Below are positions 26,018-34,974 of a stretch of DNA of 64,000 nucleotides, piece after piece. The DNA comes from Lishizhenia tianjinensis (GTDB taxonomy: Bacteria; Bacteroidota; Bacteroidia; Flavobacteriales_D; Crocinitomicaceae). The position numbers were made by a program, and so were the translations under genes. Under the pieces are notes generated by a model that was given only the letters and a program-made list of their open reading frames with translations, was not told where the DNA came from and searched no databases. The stretch covers positions 514,537 through 578,536 of the forward strand of contig NZ_FPAS01000002.1 of assembly GCF_900116425.1 (NCBI RefSeq). Direction: 5' to 3'. The first letter of the stretch is position 1, and each line of letters starts with the position of its first letter.

Positions 26018-27583
26018 TTAAAACGGAGTATCGTCGAAGTCATTGCTCGAAAAGTTAAAATCGTCTTCTATTTCATCCATTTTACTACGAACCGTCATGG
26101 TATTCGGCTGGTCTTCAAAACCTGCAGAAGGATTCATAGCGCTTGGCATAACCTCTTCATGTTCATCAAATGCAGCATCTCTGTTTTCGAAACGAGCGTA
26201 TTTTCCAATAAACTTCAAACGAACAGTATCTGTAGCACCGTTACGGTGTTTTGCAATGATAATATCACCTACACCTTGTGTCGGACCGTAATCATCCTCT
26301 GTAATTCCGTAGTATTCCGGACGATAGATAAAGGAAACGATATCGGCATCCTGCTCAATCGCTCCAGATTCCCTAAGGTCAGAAAGTACAGGTCGCTTAT
26401 CACCACCCCTTTGTTCTACCGAACGCGAAAGCTGTGAAAGTGCAATTACCGGGATGTTCAATTCACGTGCAATTTCTTTAATCGAACGAGAGATTTGAGA
26501 TATCTCCTGTTCACGAGATCCAACACCTTTGTTGTTAGATCCCGCAGTCATCAACTGCAAGTAATCGATGATTACCATGTTGATGTCGTATTTATCTTTC
26601 AATCGTCTACACTTGGCTCTCAATTCGAAAATAGAGATACCTGGTGTATCATCGATGAAAATTGGGGCATTGGTCAATCGTGTTATACGTGAGTGCAACT
26701 GTTGCATCTCATGATCGGCCAAGTTACCTTTTCTTAATTTTTCTGCCGGGATACGTGTTTCAGATGAAATCAAACGTTTTACCAACTGTACGTTAGACAT
26801 CTCCAGCGAGAATACCGCTACACCTTGGTTGTAATCTACAGCAGTGTTTCTGGCCATGGAAAGTACGAAGGCCGTTTTCCCCATCGCAGGACGAGCAGCA
26901 ATTACAATCATATCCGAACGCTGCCAACCTGCAGTGATTTTATCCAAATCTTTAAATCCAGTAGGTATACCAGATACACCATCCTGAATTTTAGTAGCTC
27001 TTTCAATTTCTGCCATGGCTTCCATCATAGAAGTCTGCATGGTGTGATACCCTTTTTTCATGTTGTTTTGCGTAATGGCAAACAACTCTTCTTGGGCATT
27101 TCCTAACAATTCAAAAACGTCTTTGGTTTCGTCAAATGAGTTCTTTAACAAGTTGTTACTCATTTTAATAACCTGACGTTGAATGTATTTTTGAATAATG
27201 ATACGGGCGTGGGCCTCAATGTGCGCCACAGAACCAATACGTTGGGTCAGTGATGATAAATAAACAACACCACCGGCCAATTCCAATTCACCAAGTTGCT
27301 TTAACTTTTCGGTGATTGTTAATAAGTCGATAGGCTCAGAAGCACCAAATAATTGCTGTATACAATTAAAAATGGCTTGATGCTTAGGATCATAAAAAGC
27401 CTCTGGTGTACCCAATACGTCAATAGCGTCGTTCACCGCACTCTTCTCCAACATCATGGCACCCAATACCGCCTGCTCTAATTCTATCGCCTGTGGTGGT
27501 ACCTTTCCTATTTCGTTGCTGATTTGCTTTACACGTTGCAAACGTCCTTTACTAATTCGCTGGTTATTCTCCCCATTCTCCAT
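26018..27583 (-). CDS. dnaB: Replicative DNA helicase DnaB
   Basis: 521 aa from ATG 27583 (MENGENNQR); a start 8 codons earlier would lie across the promoter box. N-terminal DnaB domain (PPQAIELEQAVLGAMM), RecA-like domain with AARPAMGKTAFVLS (Walker A), FSLEMS, IDYLQLM (Walker B) and LSQLSRSVE, plus the arginine-finger region KHRNGATDT. An acidic tail follows. Hexameric fork helicase. No intein. Its -7 box ends 5 nt from the ATG. Confidence 0.95.
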   Translation of the reverse strand: MENGENNQRISKGRLQRVKQISNEIGKVPPQAIELEQAVLGAMMLEKSAVNDAIDVLGTPEAFYDPKHQAIFNCIQQLFGASEPIDLLTITEKLKQLGELELAGGVVYLSSLTQRIGSVAHIEAHARIIIQKYIQRQVIKMSNNLLKNSFDETKDVFELLGNAQEELFAITQNNMKKGYHTMQTSMMEAMAEIERATKIQDGVSGIPTGFKDLDKITAGWQRSDMIVIAARPAMGKTAFVLSMARNTAVDYNQGVAVFSLEMSNVQLVKRLISSETRIPAEKLRKGNLADHEMQQLHSRITRLTNAPIFIDDTPGISIFELRAKCRRLKDKYDINMVIIDYLQLMTAGSNNKGVGSREQEISQISRSIKEIARELNIPVIALSQLSRSVEQRGGDKRPVLSDLRESGAIEQDADIVSFIYRPEYYGITEDDYGPTQGVGDIIIAKHRNGATDTVRLKFIGKYARFENRDAAFDEHEEVMPSAMNPSAGFEDQPNTMTVRSKMDEIEDDFNFSSNDFDDTPF

Positions 27584-27588
27584 GACTA

Positions 27589-27596
27589 CAAATATA
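27589..27596 (-). promoter_or_regulatory. -7 box abutting dnaB start
   Basis: TATATTTG on the minus strand, a full TAnnTTTG match, 5 nt upstream of ATG 27583. No good -33 element at 17-23 nt. Confidence 0.5.
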
Positions 27597-27690
27597 GAAA
27601 ATCGCAACGGGCTTTAACAGTATATTTTTTGCGAAATGACGAGTTGTTAATAGAAAGTTGTTTATCAACCAAATGTTGAAAACTGAGGGT

Positions 27691-27733
27691 AGATTTGAAA
27701 TTTGAAATTGGAGATTTGAAATTTGAAATTTGA
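27691..27733. repeat. Tandem 21-nt repeat in a 295-nt intergenic region
   Basis: The 19-mer beginning AGATTTGAAATTTG is present exactly at 27691-27709 and 27712-27730, separated by GG. Further on, 27803-27840 has four near-copies of TCTAAAAG. The gap 27584-27878 has no convincing gene; apart from these repeats it holds the dnaB -7 box and, at 27846-27853, a TACCTTAG that may be the -7 box of the uvrA-like gene. Confidence 0.7.
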
Positions 27734-27878
27734 CCTTCCTTAAATATGGATTCATTGTGAACTCTGTGAAAAGCTCTGCGCTCTTTATAGTTCCTACCAC
27801 ACTCTAAAAGTCTAACAATCTAAAGGTCTAAAAGCCTAAGTTTCCTACCTTAGCAATTCACATAAACTTTCATCCTTT

Positions 27879-30800
27879 ATGCGCATAGAAAAGGCCAGGC
27901 AAAACAATCTTAAAAATGTATCCCTCACTTTACCGGAGAAGCAGTTAATCGTGGTAACCGGACTCTCAGGGTCTGGAAAATCATCTCTAGCTATGGGGGT
28001 GATTGGGAATGAAGGATACCGTTATTTTTTAGAAAGTTTACCCGCTTACAATCAACAAAATGCGCAACGTATTCCATCTGCTGATGTTGATGAAATCAAA
28101 GACTTACCACCCGTTATTAAAGTGGAGCAAAGCAAAAGATTTCAGTCCATCAATGCCACTTTTGGGACTTTGTCTGAATTAACACCTTTGTTCCGTATAC
28201 TCTTTGCGCGCTATGCTGGAGAAGGTTCCATGAGTAAATCTTTGTTTTCTTTCAATCATCCCAAGGGGGCTTGTGAAACCTGTAGAGGGATAGGAGAAGC
28301 TGAGTACATAGATTTAAAGAAGTTGGTGGGGGATCCAAATAAAACTTTGCGTGAAGGTGCTATCGTAACAACACTTCCCAATGGATACATCACCTATTCT
28401 CAGGTAACGGTGGATGAACTCAACAAAGTGTGTAATGCTCATGGATTTTCTGTAGACGTTCCGTGGAAAGATTTGACAGCAGAGCAACAAGATGTCATAC
28501 CTAATGGAAGCGATAAACTCAAAGTTTTTTACGGAAAACATAGCTTAGAATCTCGCTTGCGCTGGGAAGGATTGAAAGCTAAACCCAGAGAAGAAGGATA
28601 CTATAAAGGAATGTTACCCATCATGTACGATATCCTCAAGCGCGATAGGAATGCCAATATTTTGAAGTTCGTGAGTGCAAAAGAATGCCCAAGTTGTAGG
28701 GGAGCACGCATCAAAGCGGAACATTTGAAATACAGATGGCAAGGGTTGAGTTTTAGAGAATGGATGGATCTTCCCTTAAATGAACTTTATAAACAATTGA
28801 AAGGTCTTTCATTAAAAGGTGGTGAGGCAGTATTGGTGAATAAATTATGTACGCAACTCTATGACCTCATTCATTTGGGGATGGAACATTATCAATTGAG
28901 TAGTCCGAGCACGGCTATATCTTCGGGTGATGCCCAACGTATGAAGTTGGTGAAACAAGTCAACAGTAATCTACAGGGGATTTTGTATGTGTTTGATGAA
29001 CCATCTATTGGTTTACCGGTAGCCTATCAAAAGCATTTGCGATTGATTATCGATAGACTCCTCGCCAAAGGAAATACAGTAATGGTTGTTGAGCACGATT
29101 TGAAATTTATTCAGTCTGCAGATTGGATCGTAGAGCTCGGACCCAAAGCGGGAGGTGAAGGCGGTGAAATCATTTTTAACGGAAGTAAAGATGAGTTCTT
29201 AGTGGATAATAAACTGAATTCTCCCACACGTTTGGCGTTGGAAGAGAAGCTTAAACCCTCAAATCCCGTAAAGCAAGATGAGGGGTTGAAAAAATTACAA
29301 GGTTCGTTGTCTGTATACTCTAGGAAATCAAAGGAAGTACTGGGGTTCATTGATCAATTTACTGAAAGAAAAGGATATAATACACACACTGTAAGCGATC
29401 AGCCCATAGGAAAAACGCCACGTAGTAACCCTGCCACTTACACAGGTTTGGCGGATAAAATTAGAGATCTCTTGGCCAAAACGGAAAAAGCCAAACAAAT
29501 GAAACTGGCCAAAGGTGCTTTCTCCTTCAATAATAAGGCAGGAAGATGTCCTAATTGTGAAGGAGCAGGAGTGATTAGTTTATCCATGAGTGTGATGGGG
29601 AACATCAATCAAACATGTCCGCTTTGTAATGGGAAGCGATTTAACAAGGAGGTTTTTGAAGTTACTTGGGAAGGAAAAAACAGTGCGGAAATCTATAATT
29701 TAAGTGTGAAAGAAGCACTGGACTTTTTTGCTACTGAATCTAAAATCGTGTCCATCCTACAATTGATGAATAAGCTTGGGTTGGGGTATTTAAAGTTAGG
29801 TCAACCCTCGAATACTTTGTCTGGAGGTGAAGCACAACGTATTAAACTCACAAAGTATTTTGCCAAATCTTCTAAACAGACCTTGCTGATTTTAGAAGAG
29901 CCAAGCATAGGTCTACATCACCAAAATGTTAAAGAGTTAGTGCAGGCCTTGCATCAATTAAAAGCGAAAACAGCAGGAATTGTATGTTTCGAAAATCATT
30001 CTTTGTTCCAATCCGAAGCGGATGTTTTTGTAGATAATGCCCCTAAGGTTGAAGAGGAAGAAATTGAAATACCCGTTAAAGAACCACAAAATGAAATTCT
30101 TATTCAGGGAGCGCGAACGCACTTTTTAAAGGATGTGAATATTTCTTTTCCAAAGCACAAACTTTCCGCTGTTACCGGTATTTCTGGTTCGGGAAAATCT
30201 TCTCTGTTGATAGATACTTTACATGCCTATGGTATGCAGGAAATGACGCAACAATTTTCGAGTTATGAGCAGGGTAGAGTGGGTGCGCAGATGCCTTTTG
30301 ATGTAGATCATATCCAAGGCCTGACGCCAACGATATGCGTTACACGAAAAGTGAAAAATTATTCTGCTAAAACAGATTTAGCCCAACAATGTGATATAGA
30401 TAAACGACTCCGTTTTGTATTCTCCCGCAAAGCACAGTTTGAAGGGGAAGATTTATCCGCATCTCATTTTTCTAAAAATCATGAATTAGGGAAATGCGAA
30501 GTCTGCGATGGATATGGTGAAGCACTTGTTCCAGATTTGAATAAAATAGTGCTTGATGCTAACCTAAGTATAGCTGAAGGTGTTTTTGAACACAATAAAT
30601 CTTTGGCGTATTATGGTCAGGCTGCTGGACAGTATATGGCCATTCTAGAAGAAGTGGGTAAAGCCTTTGGTTTTAGTTTAACAACAGCTTTTAAAGATCT
30701 TACAACAGCTCAAAAGAAGGTCGTCTTAAATGGAGTTCCGGACCAAATTTGGGAAGCGCAATGGAGGTTTAAAACTAAGACCAGAGAAGGAGTGCAGTCG

Positions 30801-32360
30801 GTGAAAATGGAGTGGAAAGGACTTTTTACTTATCTACAAGAAGAATATTATAAGACGCGAAAGAATAAAAATATTAGTCAGCTTACGGCTTTGTTTTCTG
30901 AGGAGACATGTGCTACGTGTAAAGGTAGCGGACTTAAAGCAGAACGTTTGAAGTTTACCTTGGGTGCTTTAAATTTTCAAGAGGTAAAGCAATTAAGCTT
31001 GAAAGAATTCGAACATTGGTTAAGTGTAAAGGAAGAGGTTTCTGAAATAGATAATCAACTCAAAAAGCAGCTGGCTCATCATTTAAAAGGCCTCTTAAAA
31101 AAAGCCAAACAATTGCATATCGATTATTTACAGTTGAACCGTAAAGCGAAAACATTGAGCGGTGGAGAGCACCAACGTGTGGCATTGATTCAACAGCTAA
31201 ATTCTCCTTTAAAAGGGATTACTTATGTCTTAGATGAACCCTCTGCTGGTTTGTCGCAAAATAATATAGGGGATGTGCAAAATATCTTAAATGAGCTTGT
31301 AGCAAAAGGAAATACAGTAATTTTTATAGAACATAACAAAGACCTGTTGAAGGCTGCCGATTACCTTGTTGAAATTGGTCCGAAGGCAGGTAGTTTAGGG
31401 GGTGAATTGATGTTCTCGGGTAGTCCAGAACGATTCATACAACAAGATGGAATTCATCCTTACCTGAAAGCGGAGGGGAAAGAACTTCAACTGCGAGCTG
31501 GAAAGGAAAAACTGGTGTTGAAAAACATCGATAAATTCAATCTTAAAAAGGAAGTACTAGAAATTCCTGTAGGAGGTTTAACGGCCTTAACAGGAAACTC
31601 GGGTGTAGGAAAAACGACCTTGGTAAAAGAAGTGATTTTACCAAGTATAGCGCAAGGTGAAGCCGTTCACTGTTCAGCGTGTATTACTCCAAAGTCTTAC
31701 GAGGGGGTACAGTATTTTGAAACTAAGAAACTAAACACGCACAAAGCCACTTTACTTGTGGAGTACTTAGATGTTTTTAAGGAAATCACAAAAGTATTTG
31801 CAAAGGTGAGCGGAGAGAAAGCCAAGTTCTTTTCATGGAAAACGAAAGGTAGTTTTTGCGAAAATTGTAAAGGTGAAGGGATAATTACCACCAGTTTAGA
31901 TCTAGCTGCAAGTACCGCTGAAACTTGTGAAAAATGTAAGGGAACCCGATATGCAGATGAGGTATTGAAGCCTAAGGTAGAAGGTCAAAACATTGCTGAA
32001 GTAATGGCTTTAAATGTAGAAGGAATGATTAATTGGTTACAAGGACAATCTCCGAAAGCCAAGGTTATTTCCAGTTTACAAGAACTTCAGAACATAGGTT
32101 TGGGACATTTACAAATGAACCAAGCCGTTCAAAGTTTGTCTTCCGGAGAAAAACAACGTTTGACCTTGTTGGATTGGAGGAAAGATAAAGTACAAAACCA
32201 ACTCCTCATTTTAGATGAACCCAGCATAGGTTTACATTATTCGGATATAGACCAATTGCTCACCCTTTTAAAGGATTTGTCGCAAAATAATGATGTGCTA
32301 GTGATTGATCACAATGCTTATTTATTGGAGCAGATAGGGGTTGGAGCAGTAATTTATTGA
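27879..32360 (+). CDS. Tandem (double) UvrA-like ATPase, class II UvrA relative
   Basis: 1493 aa, against about 940 for UvrA and about 800 for UvrA2-type proteins. It is two UvrA-like copies in a row. Copy A: Walker A GLSGSGKSS (28-36), signature SSGDAQR (348-354), Walker B DEPSIGL (Asp373); its second module has DQPIGKTPRSNPATY, signature LSGGEAQR (647-654) and EEPSIGL (Glu673-Glu674), but no Walker A. Copy B: Walker A GISGSGKSS (767-775), LSGGEHQR (1093-1100), DEPSAGL (Asp1119); then Walker A GNSGVGKTT (1239-1247), LSSGEKQR (1420-1427), DEPSIGL (Asp1446), but no TPRSNPATY element. UvrA zinc motifs (CETC, CPSC, CPNC/CPLC, CEVC, CATC, CENC/CEKC) are kept. No UvrB-binding domain is obvious. 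Role could be damaged-DNA sensing, drug protection or something else. Confidence 0.88.
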   Translation: MRIEKARQNNLKNVSLTLPEKQLIVVTGLSGSGKSSLAMGVIGNEGYRYFLESLPAYNQQNAQRIPSADVDEIKDLPPVIKVEQSKRFQSINATFGTLSELTPLFRILFARYAGEGSMSKSLFSFNHPKGACETCRGIGEAEYIDLKKLVGDPNKTLREGAIVTTLPNGYITYSQVTVDELNKVCNAHGFSVDVPWKDLTAEQQDVIPNGSDKLKVFYGKHSLESRLRWEGLKAKPREEGYYKGMLPIMYDILKRDRNANILKFVSAKECPSCRGARIKAEHLKYRWQGLSFREWMDLPLNELYKQLKGLSLKGGEAVLVNKLCTQLYDLIHLGMEHYQLSSPSTAISSGDAQRMKLVKQVNSNLQGILYVFDEPSIGLPVAYQKHLRLIIDRLLAKGNTVMVVEHDLKFIQSADWIVELGPKAGGEGGEIIFNGSKDEFLVDNKLNSPTRLALEEKLKPSNPVKQDEGLKKLQGSLSVYSRKSKEVLGFIDQFTERKGYNTHTVSDQPIGKTPRSNPATYTGLADKIRDLLAKTEKAKQMKLAKGAFSFNNKAGRCPNCEGAGVISLSMSVMGNINQTCPLCNGKRFNKEVFEVTWEGKNSAEIYNLSVKEALDFFATESKIVSILQLMNKLGLGYLKLGQPSNTLSGGEAQRIKLTKYFAKSSKQTLLILEEPSIGLHHQNVKELVQALHQLKAKTAGIVCFENHSLFQSEADVFVDNAPKVEEEEIEIPVKEPQNEILIQGARTHFLKDVNISFPKHKLSAVTGISGSGKSSLLIDTLHAYGMQEMTQQFSSYEQGRVGAQMPFDVDHIQGLTPTICVTRKVKNYSAKTDLAQQCDIDKRLRFVFSRKAQFEGEDLSASHFSKNHELGKCEVCDGYGEALVPDLNKIVLDANLSIAEGVFEHNKSLAYYGQAAGQYMAILEEVGKAFGFSLTTAFKDLTTAQKKVVLNGVPDQIWEAQWRFKTKTREGVQSVKMEWKGLFTYLQEEYYKTRKNKNISQLTALFSEETCATCKGSGLKAERLKFTLGALNFQEVKQLSLKEFEHWLSVKEEVSEIDNQLKKQLAHHLKGLLKKAKQLHIDYLQLNRKAKTLSGGEHQRVALIQQLNSPLKGITYVLDEPSAGLSQNNIGDVQNILNELVAKGNTVIFIEHNKDLLKAADYLVEIGPKAGSLGGELMFSGSPERFIQQDGIHPYLKAEGKELQLRAGKEKLVLKNIDKFNLKKEVLEIPVGGLTALTGNSGVGKTTLVKEVILPSIAQGEAVHCSACITPKSYEGVQYFETKKLNTHKATLLVEYLDVFKEITKVFAKVSGEKAKFFSWKTKGSFCENCKGEGIITTSLDLAASTAETCEKCKGTRYADEVLKPKVEGQNIAEVMALNVEGMINWLQGQSPKAKVISSLQELQNIGLGHLQMNQAVQSLSSGEKQRLTLLDWRKDKVQNQLLILDEPSIGLHYSDIDQLLTLLKDLSQNNDVLVIDHNAYLLEQIGVGAVIY

Positions 32361-32386
32361 GACTCATTAAAAAGGGAGTATCTTTG
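32357..32386 (+). promoter_or_regulatory. Promoter of the DEAD-box helicase gene
   Basis: TTG (32357-32359), exactly 19 nt, TATCTTTG (32379-32386): a full consensus match. The TTG overlaps the TGA stop of the uvrA-like gene. It places transcription start near 32392 and so supports ATG 32411 as translation start. Confidence 0.75.
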
Positions 32387-32410
32387 TCAACAAAAAAACA
32401 CTCAAAGCGT

Positions 32411-33547
32411 ATGTCTTTTCAAAATCTCGGTTTAGCACCTTCTTTTACTTCCTTGTTAGAAAAGGAAAATTTCAAACAGCCTTTTCCCATTCAAGAAAAA
32501 GCTATTCCGGAAATATTAAAAGGAAAGGATGTACTGGGTATTGCCCAAACTGGTTCGGGTAAAACAGCGAGTTACGTATTGCCTGTGCTTTCTAATTTGA
32601 AAGTAGATGCTTCTAAAAAGGATAGGCAACCTACAGTACTTGTTTTGGTGCCTACCAGAGAGTTGGCCGAACAGGTGAAAGACGTGTTTCAAAGCTTTGA
32701 GAAAGCATGTGCGCATCCAGTGAAAACCATGGCGATTTATGGAGGTGTTTCAATTAACCCGCAAATGAAAGCCATCTTTGGGGTGAATGTAATTGTAGCA
32801 ACTCCGGGGCGTTTATTGGACTTGATAGACGTGAATGCCCTTCAGCTCAACAAAGTGCAAACACTTATTTTGGATGAAGCGGATAAATTATTGAACCTTG
32901 GTTTTAAAGATGAGATCAATAAGGTTTTGTCCTTGTTGCCACCAAAGCGTCAAAACTTATTGTTTTCTGCTACTTTGAGTGAGAAAATTGAAGGATTGCA
33001 CCGTTTATTGTTGAAGAATCCTGTAACGGTTCAAGTGAGTTCTGAAACGTGGGATATAGCGCAAATCAAGCAAATATCTTACAGCATAGCCGAAGAAAAG
33101 AAAGGTCCGTTCTTGAGGTATTTGATCAAAAGTGGAGAGTTAAACCAAGTGTTGGTGTTTACAGCTTCTACTTACAAGGCAGATAACGTTGCCGACAAAC
33201 TGCGTAAGAATGGAATAGACGCTAAAGCTATTCACGGAAAGAAAACCCAAGGTGTACGAAATAAAACATTGAAGGAATTTAAAACAGGTAAACTTAGGGT
33301 TTTGGTTACGACTGATTTGTTGGCAAGAGGTATAGATATTGCCTTTTTACCCTATGTGATCAATTACGAATTACCGCGTTCTCCAAAAGATTATGTACAC
33401 AGAATTGGTAGGACAGGTAGAGCCGAAGCAGATGGAGTGGCCATTAGTTTAATCAGTCCAGAAGATGAGCACCACTTCAAAGTCATTCAAAAGAAAATGA
33501 AGGTGCAAGTGGAGCGAATAGATGGGGATGCTATGGATATTGGGTAG
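32411..33547 (+). CDS. DEAD-box RNA helicase (RhlE-like)
   Basis: 378 aa from ATG 32411 (MSFQNLGLA); an open frame reaches 18 codons further up but crosses the promoter. Motifs in order: Q motif FKQPFPIQEKAIP, AQTGSGKTA (I), PTRELAEQ (Ia), TPGRLLDL (Ib), DEAD (II), SAT (III), HRIGRTGRAE (VI). No long C-terminal extension. Likely role in ribosome assembly or mRNA turnover at low temperature. Gap to the convergent gene at its end is 14 nt. Confidence 0.92.
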   Translation: MSFQNLGLAPSFTSLLEKENFKQPFPIQEKAIPEILKGKDVLGIAQTGSGKTASYVLPVLSNLKVDASKKDRQPTVLVLVPTRELAEQVKDVFQSFEKACAHPVKTMAIYGGVSINPQMKAIFGVNVIVATPGRLLDLIDVNALQLNKVQTLILDEADKLLNLGFKDEINKVLSLLPPKRQNLLFSATLSEKIEGLHRLLLKNPVTVQVSSETWDIAQIKQISYSIAEEKKGPFLRYLIKSGELNQVLVFTASTYKADNVADKLRKNGIDAKAIHGKKTQGVRNKTLKEFKTGKLRVLVTTDLLARGIDIAFLPYVINYELPRSPKDYVHRIGRTGRAEADGVAISLISPEDEHHFKVIQKKMKVQVERIDGDAMDIG

Positions 33548-33561
33548 CGTATTTGAATGTC

Positions 33562-34056
33562 CTATTTGTAGTAACGGATGCTTGTAAAGGCTTCTTTATT
33601 TTCATTTAACACACATTCAATAAGTGTATTTTTTTCGTAAAAAAATGAGAGGGAATTCCATCTGCCTTCATAAACATTTAAGCCTTTTTTATAGATGAAA
33701 TCTACGCATCTTATGTTTCCATTTGGGAAGTAATGGAATTTTGCGATTACACCTTCTGTTTTAATGTGCTTTATTTGTGAAGAATTTCTTTTGTATTTGA
33801 TGTTGTAATTAGCTTCTAAAAAGGAGGTGTCTGGGTGGAAATAAGAATTATTATCTAAAGTACAGAATACAAAATCACCATCTACGATTTCAATAGAGTC
33901 ATAATCATTTTTTACTTGAAGTAATTGAATGATTTGCGCATCAACTGCTATAGAGAATACGTCCCAAACGTGTTGATCCTCTTTAATTTCTTGAGCAAAA
34001 GAAATACTTGTAACAAATAGGAAGATGGATGTGAAGAAGTAAATTGTGGTTTTCAT
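33562..34056 (-). CDS. Exported protein, unknown function (MORN/antitoxin-like beta repeats)
   Basis: 164 aa. Signal peptide (ending SISFAQ). The second half (AKFHYFPNGNIRCVDFIYKKGLNVYEGRWNSLSFFYEKNTLIECVLNENK) has the repeating pattern of short antiparallel strands seen in MORN-like repeats, though the match is weak. Mature protein likely periplasmic. No operon partner is clear. Confidence 0.55.
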   Translation of the reverse strand: MKTTIYFFTSIFLFVTSISFAQEIKEDQHVWDVFSIAVDAQIIQLLQVKNDYDSIEIVDGDFVFCTLDNNSYFHPDTSFLEANYNIKYKRNSSQIKHIKTEGVIAKFHYFPNGNIRCVDFIYKKGLNVYEGRWNSLSFFYEKNTLIECVLNENKEAFTSIRYYK

Positions 34057-34090
34057 ACATGAAAGTTATGAAATTTATTTTTTCAAACAG

Positions 34091-34198
34091 GGATAGTATG
34101 GAAAGCCCTTGAAACAAAGGCTTGGCAAAACTAGGGCAGGAAAGTCCCCAAGAAACTTGGGGATTGGAAGGATAGCCCGACCCCAAGCTGCTTGGGGT
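34091..34198. repeat. Hairpin-rich intergenic repeat element
   Basis: Three hairpins in about 100 nt: AAGCC (34103-34107) with GGCTT (34119-34123) and TTG/CAA inside; TCCCCAAG (34145-34152) AAA CTTGGGGA (34156-34163); ACCCCAAG (34180-34187) CTG CTTGGGGT (34191-34198). Between them a motif GGAAAGCCC, GGAAAGTCCCC, GGATAGCCCG recurs at 34100-34108, 34139-34149 and 34169-34179. The composition is much more GC-rich than its surroundings. I recall similar GGATAGCCCGACCCC-hairpin-GGGGTG elements dispersed in other Bacteroidota genomes. No protein is predicted. Confidence 0.65.
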
Positions 34199-34215
34199 GT
34201 TTGCCTGAATATAAG

Positions 34216-34962
34216 CTACATTTTCACCTCATGTCTTCCCGAGGGTAAAAACTTTATACTGGGCAATTGACGGTAGGTGTTGAACAATTCATAGCCTTTT
34301 TTGAGGTCTTCCCATAAATTGAGTTTGTCTGTATCCTTAGCATATTTTTCTTTTAAAAGGTTGAAGTTTGTATCGTTGAGTCGCGTTGGAAAGATGCTAA
34401 CGGGAATATTGGTTTGACCATTGTTTTTGGCTTCCACACAATAGATGTAAACTTCTTTGATGAGGTCGTTGGTTAAAGGCAAGCAACCTATAGTTACGCA
34501 ATCTCCGTGAATGAAAATATCTCCGCCCAATTTGCTTTTATTACCCAAAACTTTATCGGAGGCATTGGGATAATTGATGCCGAGCGAAAGGTGGAAGTTA
34601 CTGTAAGGATTGAAACGGTTGATGTGGTAAAAACCTTCAGGAATTTGTAGATCACCTCTTTGTCGTTTTGGGCCCAGTTGCCCAGAAGTATCGCAAATGG
34701 CAATGGTTTTTAATAAAGTAAAGGTTAACGAACTATCGTTTTTTGCCCAAATTTCTAGCTCTTTTTCGGCTTTAAAAGCTCTTATGTAAAGTTGGAAAGC
34801 ATCGCGTTGCAGATTTTTTTCGGAAAGACATTTATTGATTAAAGTATCCTTTTCTTGATACGCTTGGCGCACGCGAGAATATTTGAGTTGTTCCTCTTTA
34901 AAACCTTGGATACTAAAAGCGAATAGAATGAAAAGGACGAAAAAGTAGCTGTATTTAAGCAT
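34216..34962 (-). CDS. L,D-transpeptidase family protein (YafK-like)
   Basis: 248 aa. Signal peptide, helical N-terminal region, then a YkuD-type catalytic domain with the active-site block IHGDCVTIGCLPLTND (His152, Cys160). The residue before GC is I preceded by T, where YafK usually has S-V/I-GC. Family members cross-link peptidoglycan or cleave lipoprotein-peptidoglycan links in the periplasm. The next gene upstream is a second, different L,D-transpeptidase-type protein, 12 nt away, so the two are probably one unit. Confidence 0.82.
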   Translation of the reverse strand: MLKYSYFFVLFILFAFSIQGFKEEQLKYSRVRQAYQEKDTLINKCLSEKNLQRDAFQLYIRAFKAEKELEIWAKNDSSLTFTLLKTIAICDTSGQLGPKRQRGDLQIPEGFYHINRFNPYSNFHLSLGINYPNASDKVLGNKSKLGGDIFIHGDCVTIGCLPLTNDLIKEVYIYCVEAKNNGQTNIPVSIFPTRLNDTNFNLLKEKYAKDTDKLNLWEDLKKGYELFNTYRQLPSIKFLPSGRHEVKM

Positions 34963-34974
34963 AGTGAAAAGGTG

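Noticed and set aside
32357-32410. Upstream start of the DEAD-box helicase
   Set aside because: It would overlap the promoter, whose predicted TSS is at about 32392.
33983-34186. Minus-strand frame crossing the hairpin element
   Set aside because: Overlaps the signal peptide region of a better gene in another frame and is built from the repeat; no family resemblance.
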